A stretch of 21,974 nucleotides of DNA, from assembly GCA_964486655.1 (NCBI GenBank), contig CAZAON010000168.1, forward strand, positions 1-21,974, written 5' to 3'. This document shows positions 15,856 to 21,974 of this stretch, piece after piece (within the stretch, counting starts at the first letter, position 1; every line of letters starts with the position of its first letter). Position numbers and translations under genes: made by a program. A model generated the notes under the pieces. It was not told the origin of the DNA, ran no database searches, and saw only the letters and a program-made list of their open reading frames with translations. Source of the DNA: JADKIH01 sp964486655 (GTDB lineage Bacteria > Bacteroidota > Bacteroidia > AKYH767-A > 2013-40CM-41-45).

Positions 15856-15863
15856 CAAAATTA
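15856..15863 (-). promoter_or_regulatory. Candidate promoter -7 box TAATTTTG of the coiled-coil gene
   Basis: The minus-strand TAATTTTG matches TAnnTTTG and lies 117 bp before the ATG at 15738, giving a leader of roughly 110 nt. No -33 element was found, and AT-richness makes a chance match likely. Confidence 0.3.
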
Positions 15864-16001
15864 AATTACCGATTGATTTCTTTATGGTCCTTACATGTAA
15901 TAGCGGGCCACTGTTGGCCAGGGTAAATCTGTTAAATTAATCAATTTCGCATATTTTATTAGCCAAATTGAAATTCATTTTATTCTGCTAAATATTTATT
16001 C

Positions 16002-16009
16002 TATATTTC
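16002..16009 (+). promoter_or_regulatory. Weak candidate -7 box TATATTTC of the metalloprotease gene
   Basis: TATATTTC differs from TAnnTTTG only at the last base and ends 5 bp before the ATG at 16015. If used, the mRNA would be essentially leaderless. A promoter further upstream in this AT-rich region is at least as likely. Confidence 0.2.
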
Positions 16010-16014
16010 GAATT

Positions 16015-19000
16015 ATGAAAAACATTTTATCTCTCTGCCTTTTGTTATCTTTTACAATGGCAACGTTTGGCCAAAGCCAACAAAAAATTTCTCAACTCAT
16101 CAATGAGAAGAAAAGTCAACATGTAACCTTTATTGAATCCGGGTTGTTCACCCAAAAATTACCGGATGCAACAGATTCGGATTATGAAAGTGTTGTCAGA
16201 AAATATTCTCTGCTTGAATTTCATCGTGATTGGGCACTGAATTTACTTTCACTTAAACCACGGGCTTTGTTGTTGGATATTCCTTCTAATAACGGCAGCT
16301 ACAAACTCGAATTAATTCCATCGGAAATATTCACTCCCGATTTTAAAGTTGTTGCCGCAAGTAATAGCTCCGAAGATTTTTTATATGAAGGCGGCCTGCA
16401 TTTTCGTGGAATAATTTCCGGGGACAACTCTTCGGTTTGCGCGATTAGTATTTTCAAAGACGAAGTGATGGGGTTTATTTCTTCTCCTTCTATCGGCAAC
16501 ATTGTTATCGGAAAACTCAAAGACAAAAACTTTCACATTCTTTATAATGACAAAGATTTGATTCAGATTCCTTCGATAGAGTGTTTTACCGAAGACAAAC
16601 AGTCTGAATATAAAAACAAAGATCTGGTTATTCCAACTTCACTTGCGGTCAATTGCATGCGCTTATACTGGGAGGTAAACTATGATGTTTATCAGGACAA
16701 AGGGTCTGTAACAAATGCGACTAATTACGTTGTTGGTTTATTCAATCAAAGCGCGATTCTTTATGCGAACGACGGAATACCGGTTGAACTTTCCCAGGTT
16801 TTTGTTTGGGATGTGCCAAGTCCGTATACCGGCTCAAGTACCATTACATTATTAAATCAGTTTCAGTCGTACCGCAATTCTTTTGCCGGAGATCTTGGTC
16901 ACCTGATGGGTTATGCCGGTGGCGGTGGTGTTGCTGCAAGCACAAGCGGATTGTGCGCAAATAATATTGACTATAGTCAGTGTTATTCCGGAATAGGCAG
17001 TTCTTTTCAAAATGTTCCAACCTTTTCTTTCACAGTCGAAGTTGTCACTCATGAACAAGGTCACCTGATGGGCTCAAGACATACGCATGCATGTGTGTGG
17101 AACGGAAATAATACCGCTATCGATGGCTGTGGACCGGCCGGCGGCTATCCATTCGAGGGCAGTTGCTCCGGAGCGCCTATTCCATCTACAGGCGGAACAA
17201 TCATGAGTTATTGCCATCTTGTTAGTGCCGGCATAAATTTCAGCAACGGATTCGGGCCGCAACCAACTGCTGTCATTCTGAATAATTATAACAACGCTGC
17301 CTGTTTATCCCCATGTGTCGGAGGAACATTTTGCAGCGCTGTATCCAACCTGCACGACAGCGTCGTTACAACCAACTCGGCAATTTTAGTCTGGAGTCCG
17401 GTTGGTGGTGCAGTAGGATACTATGTTCAATACAGGGAAACCGGAACATCAGTCTGGAATCTTGACTCAACCATAAATCCGGTTTACAATGCATCTTCAT
17501 TATCACCCGGGATATATTATGAATGGCAGGTGCAAACAAAGTGTTCGAGTTCTGTCGCTGTTTATTCGGGCATAGCGACTTTCATTACTGTTCCGTTGGT
17601 TTGCAATTCGCCGACCGGTTTGACAACGACAAATATTTCTTCTGTGACCGCCCGTTTCAACTGGACGGGTGCGCAGGCGGCTATCGGATATATAATTCGG
17701 TACAGAATTGTCGGATCGCCGTCTTGGACAACGGATACAATAAACGCAACCACTTATCAGGCTCACGGATTAATTATTAATACAAATTATGAATGGCAGG
17801 TGCAAACGATTTGTGCCGGTGGCGGGACTTCTGCATTCTCTTCTTCTGTCCTATTTACAACTCTTGATGCGGGTGCTCCCGTTACAATTACACTTCAGCC
17901 CGATGGTGAGTGCGGAAAAGATGCCTTACTGGGAAGCAATGTTCCTTCGGGAGAAAATATCCGCAACTTTGGTGATGCGGAGGAGCTTAATGCTCTTGCA
18001 TGGACTGCAGGTGGCAGCTCTTCTAACCAGCGTTCATTGCTTCAGTTTGATCTCAGCTTTATTCCGGCCGGATCTTCCGTTACCAGCGCGACTCTTTCTC
18101 TGTACTTTAATACAACAAGCACAAATCCCGGACATAGCACTGCAAGCGGACCCAATAACTGTGTCCTGAACAGGGTAACGGCTCCTTGGGACGAACACCA
18201 GGTTACATGGGTTAGTCAGCCGCCTGTTACAACCTTACACCAGGCCACTCTTCCGGCTTCCACTAGTAATAATCAAAATTATCCTTCGATTGATGTTCGT
18301 GATCTTGTACAGGACATGGTCGACGACCCTGAAAAAAATTATGGAATGATGCTTCAGCTTGTAACTGAAATAAATTACCGCAGCCTGGTCTTCGCGACTA
18401 GTGACCATCCTGATGTCTCCCTTCGCCCAAAACTTGAAGTGACTTATGCGCCAAATAAAACAGAGTGTATAAAGTATCAATATTCCAATTGCGAAGGAAC
18501 CGATGCGATTATCGGAGACTGTATTGCTGCCGGATATGACACAAGTAATTTCGGCAACAATCCAGAATTCGATGCTTTGGCATGGACTTATTCCGGGACA
18601 AATACCGATTTAAGATCACTTATCCACTGGAACTTTACTGAAATACCGACGAATGCAACTGTTACAAGCGCTACAATTGATTTGTTCTGGAATCCGACAA
18701 GCAGTAACACGGGTCACTCATCGACATCCGGGCCCAATGAGTCTTACATCAGAATGATTACAAGCCCCTGGAGCGAAAACACTGTCACATGGAACACACG
18801 GCCAACCGTTGACACGGCAATGCAGGTGCTTGTTCCGACTACCGTTACAAATCAGGACGACATAAGTATCGACGTAAAAAATATCGTTCAGTATTATGTT
18901 GCCAATCCAAATGCTAATTATGGATTCATGTTTCAGCTGAAGAATGAGTCGTATTTCAGAAGCATGATTTTTTGTTCGAGTGACCATCCCGATCCGGCTA

Positions 19001-19302
19001 GACATCCGAGGATAAATATTTGCTATACCATTCCGACAAATACTCCGCAAATACTACCGGAAGATGAAATTAGAATCATCAATGATTACGCGAATGAAGA
19101 TGTGAAAATCATTTTTGCCGGTGGGGCCGTTCAGAATATGCACCTCGAACTTATAAACATTCTCGGAAAAACAATCCGGCGATTTGATGTTCGGAACACC
19201 GATGTTTTCACTTTTAATACAAGTGAACTTTCTGCCGGGGTATATTTTATCGGCTTTACGGAGGGAAATAAGACATTTAGCAAAAAAATTGTCGTCCGGT
19301 AA
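16015..19302 (+). CDS. Secreted metzincin metalloprotease with FN3, tandem DNRLRE and T9SS sorting domains
   Basis: This 1095-residue protein has a signal peptide (residues 1 to about 19, ending TFGQ) and a probable propeptide to about 215. The catalytic domain is about 217-435: the zinc motif HEQGHLMGSRH gives His346, Glu347, His350 and His356, followed by Met397 of the Met-turn in TIMSYCH. This HExxHxxGxxH plus Met-turn pattern defines metzincins, and the domain looks reprolysin-like (family M12). Two FN3 domains follow (about 439-527 and 530-617), both with the string YEWQVQT. Then come two homologous DNRLRE-type domains (about 620-808 and 813-1003), and a T9SS type A sorting domain at about 1020-1095 with SAGVYFIGF and KIVVR at the end. 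It is expected at the cell surface or outside the cell, degrading protein. The substrate is unknown; the accessory domains probably position the enzyme. It is monocistronic, with the rnr promoter downstream. Confidence 0.92.
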   Translation: MKNILSLCLLLSFTMATFGQSQQKISQLINEKKSQHVTFIESGLFTQKLPDATDSDYESVVRKYSLLEFHRDWALNLLSLKPRALLLDIPSNNGSYKLELIPSEIFTPDFKVVAASNSSEDFLYEGGLHFRGIISGDNSSVCAISIFKDEVMGFISSPSIGNIVIGKLKDKNFHILYNDKDLIQIPSIECFTEDKQSEYKNKDLVIPTSLAVNCMRLYWEVNYDVYQDKGSVTNATNYVVGLFNQSAILYANDGIPVELSQVFVWDVPSPYTGSSTITLLNQFQSYRNSFAGDLGHLMGYAGGGGVAASTSGLCANNIDYSQCYSGIGSSFQNVPTFSFTVEVVTHEQGHLMGSRHTHACVWNGNNTAIDGCGPAGGYPFEGSCSGAPIPSTGGTIMSYCHLVSAGINFSNGFGPQPTAVILNNYNNAACLSPCVGGTFCSAVSNLHDSVVTTNSAILVWSPVGGAVGYYVQYRETGTSVWNLDSTINPVYNASSLSPGIYYEWQVQTKCSSSVAVYSGIATFITVPLVCNSPTGLTTTNISSVTARFNWTGAQAAIGYIIRYRIVGSPSWTTDTINATTYQAHGLIINTNYEWQVQTICAGGGTSAFSSSVLFTTLDAGAPVTITLQPDGECGKDALLGSNVPSGENIRNFGDAEELNALAWTAGGSSSNQRSLLQFDLSFIPAGSSVTSATLSLYFNTTSTNPGHSTASGPNNCVLNRVTAPWDEHQVTWVSQPPVTTLHQATLPASTSNNQNYPSIDVRDLVQDMVDDPEKNYGMMLQLVTEINYRSLVFATSDHPDVSLRPKLEVTYAPNKTECIKYQYSNCEGTDAIIGDCIAAGYDTSNFGNNPEFDALAWTYSGTNTDLRSLIHWNFTEIPTNATVTSATIDLFWNPTSSNTGHSSTSGPNESYIRMITSPWSENTVTWNTRPTVDTAMQVLVPTTVTNQDDISIDVKNIVQYYVANPNANYGFMFQLKNESYFRSMIFCSSDHPDPARHPRINICYTIPTNTPQILPEDEIRIINDYANEDVKIIFAGGAVQNMHLELINILGKTIRRFDVRNTDVFTFNTSELSAGVYFIGFTEGNKTFSKKIVVR
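17884..19030 (+). repeat. Tandem DNRLRE-domain duplication inside the protease
   Basis: Copy 1 at about 17884-18445 and copy 2 at about 18466-19030 align along their full length. Shared landmarks in order are G-x-DA, NFG, ALAWT, RSL, IP-x-x-x-x-VTSAT, GHS, TSGPN or ASGPN, SPW or APW, VTW, IDV, NYG, FQL or LQL, and SDHPD. Boundaries are approximate. The copies have diverged at DNA level, so the duplication is not recent. Confidence 0.75.
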
Positions 19303-19337
19303 AACCGTTTCAGACACTTTTTATTCCTGCTCCGGGG

Positions 19338-19345
19338 TATCTTTG
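19338..19345 (+). promoter_or_regulatory. Promoter -7 box TATCTTTG of rnr
   Basis: TATCTTTG matches TAnnTTTG fully and lies 99 bp before the rnr ATG, implying a leader of roughly 90 nt. A T-rich stretch around 19318-19322 is upstream at about the -33 position but is not a clean TTTG. The box shows that rnr is transcribed independently of the protease gene. Confidence 0.55.
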
Positions 19346-19444
19346 CATCACATCAATTTCATTTGTTGTAAATTGCATTGTTTTACCTTACGTCCGTTAT
19401 TTCAATATCACGAAAAGTGGTAGGAAATACTTTTTAAATTAACT

Positions 19445-21790
19445 ATGTCAAAAAAGAAACAAAGAAGTATAGAAGATGCTTTTCGAAGTTTTCTATTGAG
19501 TGAATTATATAAATCATTTAATAAATATCCGAACAGCTCCTTTAACTACAAACAACTTACCCGGAATGTAAAATTAGCATTGCCGCTTTTTACGAAGACG
19601 AATCCGGAATACGAATTTAACCCTGAAACATTAAACAGTGATTTAAAGAAGGATATTTTATTCCTTCTCGCAGAGCTTATTGATAAAGGGGAATTGCTGG
19701 AAGTAGAGCGAGGTAAATTCAAGCTGAAGCCCAAACATGCATATCTCGAAGGAACAATTGATATTACTTCAAGCGGCGCCGCCTATTTATTGAGCGAAGA
19801 CAACGAAGACGATATTTACATTGCGCCGCGGAATGTGAAAAATGCTTTGCATGGTGATCGCGTTAAAATTTATCTCTATGCGCGTCATAAGAATCAACGG
19901 CTCGAAGGAGAAGTTGTTGATATCGTAAGAAGAGCGAAAACCGATTTCGCCGGTACCGTGCAGTTGTCGGGCAAGTACGCATTCGTCGTGCCCGACAGCA
20001 ATAAAATGCTGGTCGATATTTTTATTCCGCAACACCTTATCAACAATGCCAGTCACGGACAAAAAGTAATTGCGGAAATCTCCGACTGGCCGAAAGGCAC
20101 GAAGAATCCGATCGGAAAAATAACAAAGCTGCTCGGATGGCCTGGTGAAAACGATGTGGAGATGAATTCCATTCTCTCCGAATACGGTTTTCCTCTCGAC
20201 TTCCCCCGACGTGTCGAAGACGAAGCGCATGAAATTCCGGAAGGCATACCAGAGGAGGAAATTAAAAAACGTCGCGACTTTCGTGACGTGCCCACTTTTA
20301 CCATCGATCCGGTCGATGCGAAAGATTTTGATGATGCATTATCCATTAAACATTTGCCGTCAGGAAATATCGAGATCGGTGTTCATATTGCAGATGTTTC
20401 GCATTACGTAAGACCGGGAACGCAACTTGATAAAGAAGCGTATTATCGTGCGACTTCCGTTTATCTCGTCGATCGCGTAATTCCGATGTTGCCGGAAAAA
20501 CTTTCGAACGGTGTTTGTTCGTTGATTCCGCATCAGGATAAACTTTGCTTCTCCGCTGTTTTTGAAATGGACAACAATGCAAAGGTGATCAAGTCGTGGT
20601 TCGGTAAAACCGTTATTCATAGCAACTATCGTTTTTCATACGAGGCCGCGCAGGAAATCATCGAAGTGGGCCAGGGTCCGATGGCTGACGAAATATTAAA
20701 GATGAACGAGCTTGCGAAAATTCTGCGCCGTGAGCGTTTCAAAAACGGCGCGATTGCATTTGAAAAAGTGGAAGTGCGTTTTCGTTTAGATGAAAGAGGA
20801 AAACCTCTGGGTGTTTATCTGAAAGAAAGTAAAGAAGCAAACAAACTCATTGAAGAGTTTATGCTTTTAGCAAACCGCTCTGTTGCCGAATATGCGGGAA
20901 AGAAACACAACATTGTTTCGACCGGAAGAAAAAAGAAGGACGAAGAAAAGGAAACGATGCGTGTAGAGAAAAAGCCTTTTGTATATCGTATTCACGATGC
21001 GCCGGTGACTGACAAGCTCGAGAACTTCGCCGCTTTTGCAAGTAAGTGGGGATATAAACTTAAAATAGGAAGCGATAAGGAAGTGGCGCGTTCACTGAAC
21101 GGATTAATGGATCAGCTTAAGGGAAGGAAAGAACAAAACGTGCTTGAACAATTGGCTGTGCGTACAATGTCGAAAGCGATTTACACGACCGATAACGTTG
21201 GACATTACGGACTGGCTTTCGATTTTTATACCCACTTCACTTCACCTATCAGAAGATACCCTGATGTGCTCGTACACCGTTTACTCGAATTTTATTTATC
21301 CGGTAAATCGGGTGTTGACCAGGAGCTTTTGGAAGAACAATGCAAGCACAGTACGCAGATGGAAATAAAAGCGTCTGAAGCCGAGCGTGCATCGATAAAA
21401 TACAAGCAGGTAGAATTTTTACAGGATAAGGTCGGACAGGAATTCGAAGGATTAATTTCCGGTGTTACCGAATGGGGGTTGTATGTTGAGATCATCGAAA
21501 ATAAATGTGAGGGAATGATTCGCCTGCGTGATCTCGACGATGACTTTTACGAATTCGACGATACGAATTACTGTGTGATCGGTTCCCGTACGAAAAGAAA
21601 ATACACTCTTGGCGATGCGGTAAAGGTACGGGTTGTAAGATGTGATTTGTTGAGAAAGCAAATTGATCTGCGAATCATAAATGATTTTCCTAAAAAAACA
21701 GAACCGGTATCTCGTCCGAAGGCAAACACAAAAAAGGCGAAGAGAGCAGAGAAGGCGAATAGAAATGTGCCGCCGTGGAAGAAGCGTTAA
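19445..21790 (+). CDS. rnr: Ribonuclease R
   Basis: This 781-residue cytoplasmic 3'-to-5' exoribonuclease of the RNB/VacB family degrades structured RNA and acts in RNA turnover and quality control. A winged-helix-like N-terminal region (about 10-95) is followed by cold-shock RNA-binding domains (about 98-240). The RNB catalytic domain (about 270-600) has the motif IDPVDAKDFDDA, giving the four metal-binding acids Asp288, Asp294, Asp296 and Asp297, and later HFTSPIRRYPD. An S1 domain lies at about 648-732 (GVTEWGLYVEI), and a Lys/Arg-rich tail at about 738-781 ends WKKR, as in many RNase R proteins. Length is normal for the family. The ATG at 19445 is the first in frame after the promoter and gives the expected N-terminus. 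Confidence 0.96.
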   Translation: MSKKKQRSIEDAFRSFLLSELYKSFNKYPNSSFNYKQLTRNVKLALPLFTKTNPEYEFNPETLNSDLKKDILFLLAELIDKGELLEVERGKFKLKPKHAYLEGTIDITSSGAAYLLSEDNEDDIYIAPRNVKNALHGDRVKIYLYARHKNQRLEGEVVDIVRRAKTDFAGTVQLSGKYAFVVPDSNKMLVDIFIPQHLINNASHGQKVIAEISDWPKGTKNPIGKITKLLGWPGENDVEMNSILSEYGFPLDFPRRVEDEAHEIPEGIPEEEIKKRRDFRDVPTFTIDPVDAKDFDDALSIKHLPSGNIEIGVHIADVSHYVRPGTQLDKEAYYRATSVYLVDRVIPMLPEKLSNGVCSLIPHQDKLCFSAVFEMDNNAKVIKSWFGKTVIHSNYRFSYEAAQEIIEVGQGPMADEILKMNELAKILRRERFKNGAIAFEKVEVRFRLDERGKPLGVYLKESKEANKLIEEFMLLANRSVAEYAGKKHNIVSTGRKKKDEEKETMRVEKKPFVYRIHDAPVTDKLENFAAFASKWGYKLKIGSDKEVARSLNGLMDQLKGRKEQNVLEQLAVRTMSKAIYTTDNVGHYGLAFDFYTHFTSPIRRYPDVLVHRLLEFYLSGKSGVDQELLEEQCKHSTQMEIKASEAERASIKYKQVEFLQDKVGQEFEGLISGVTEWGLYVEIIENKCEGMIRLRDLDDDFYEFDDTNYCVIGSRTKRKYTLGDAVKVRVVRCDLLRKQIDLRIINDFPKKTEPVSRPKANTKKAKRAEKANRNVPPWKKR

Positions 21791-21974
21791 TTATTTCAGT
21801 GCTCTTCAAAATCTGCATCCCGAAACCGCGAAGATCTGCGCGAAAATTTTTTCTCGCTGATTGCCGCTGATTCGTATTACATTTCTATTCGAACCAAAGG
21901 AAGCATTCCGTCTGCTAAACATTTATTTGAATGCGTCCGCAGATAATCGCTGATCCGGCGTGCTAAATTTATAG
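21791..21974. other. Intergenic end region with short repeated motifs, possible tail of a minus-strand gene
   Basis: The motif CGCTGAT occurs at 21855-21861, 21865-21871 and 21948-21954, mixed with ATCTGCG-like and GCGCGAAAA pieces. This resembles dispersed, degenerate intergenic repeats that I recall from Bacteroidota genomes. One minus-strand frame is open from the right edge to a TAA at 21877-21879 (about 32 codons, ending LVRIEM) and could be the end of a gene beyond the window; I do not recognise it. No clear terminator for rnr was seen, though GAAAATTTTTTC at 21842-21853 is a weak A/T stem. Confidence 0.35.

Larger units (their letters stand above)
15739..16014. other. Divergent intergenic region with several palindromes
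   Basis: This 276-bp AT-rich gap separates the coiled-coil gene (minus) from the metalloprotease gene (plus) and must hold both promoters. It contains TGAATTCA at 15839-15846, the perfect 10-bp palindrome TTACATGTAA at 15891-15900, and GGCCA-CTGT-TGGCC at 15906-15919. Candidate -7 boxes are TAATTTTG on the minus strand (15856-15863) and the weaker TATATTTC on the plus strand (16002-16009). No small ORF with a plausible start was recognised. Confidence 0.6.

Noticed and set aside
19787..20620. Minus-strand frames of 78-147 codons opposite rnr
   Set aside because: They are antisense shadows of a strongly conserved RNase R frame.

Overview
The window looks like a chromosomal segment from a member of the Bacteroidota. 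Three observations point there. At least two and probably three genes encode type IX secretion system (T9SS) cargo: two end in typical C-terminal sorting domains, and a third is a giant multidomain surface protein cut by the left edge. Several start sites have a Bacteroidota-type -7 box (TAnnTTTG) and no Shine-Dalgarno sequence. The giant protein carries SprB-type repeats. No tRNA, rRNA, CRISPR array, insertion sequence or phage gene was seen.

Layout. Positions 1-8668 (minus strand) form one uninterrupted open reading frame of at least 2889 codons. It encodes a secreted mosaic of jelly-roll, Ig-like, FN3, SprB-like and TIG modules whose C-terminus lies off the left edge. Just upstream on the same strand, 8705-11200 encodes an 831-residue T9SS protein, and the 36-bp gap suggests co-transcription. 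Positions 11447-12932 (minus) hold a SixA-type histidine phosphatase and a YeiH-family membrane protein. Divergent from yeiH, 13045-14758 (plus) encodes a metallo-beta-lactamase/double-rhodanese protein followed 4 bp later by a small thioredoxin. A convergent, membrane-anchored coiled-coil protein occupies 14845-15738 (minus). Positions 16015-19302 (plus) encode a secreted metzincin protease with FN3, paired DNRLRE and T9SS sorting domains. Positions 19445-21790 (plus) encode RNase R. The last 184 bp are non-coding or hold the tail of another gene.

How the genes may fit together. The giant protein and the 831-residue protein are probably surface or matrix components made from one transcript and exported by T9SS, as is the protease; no T9SS machinery gene is present. 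The YeiH / persulfide dioxygenase-rhodanese / thioredoxin cluster is best read as a sulfide or persulfide handling unit: oxidation and sulfur transfer in the cytoplasm, possible sulfur-oxyanion export by YeiH, and thiol reduction by the thioredoxin. That is an inference from family membership and gene order. SixA, the coiled-coil protein and RNase R are ordinary chromosomal genes with no visible link to the others.

I did not find a clearly new defence, mobile or RNA-guided system. The points most worth a second look are the precise 79-codon and 72-codon internal repeats and the EF-hand-like loop in the giant protein, the degenerate first rhodanese loop beside the sulfur cluster, the metzincin/DNRLRE fusion, the TTG start with an overlapping four-codon ORF at 11200, and a TGAATTCA palindrome found only in intergenic DNA.
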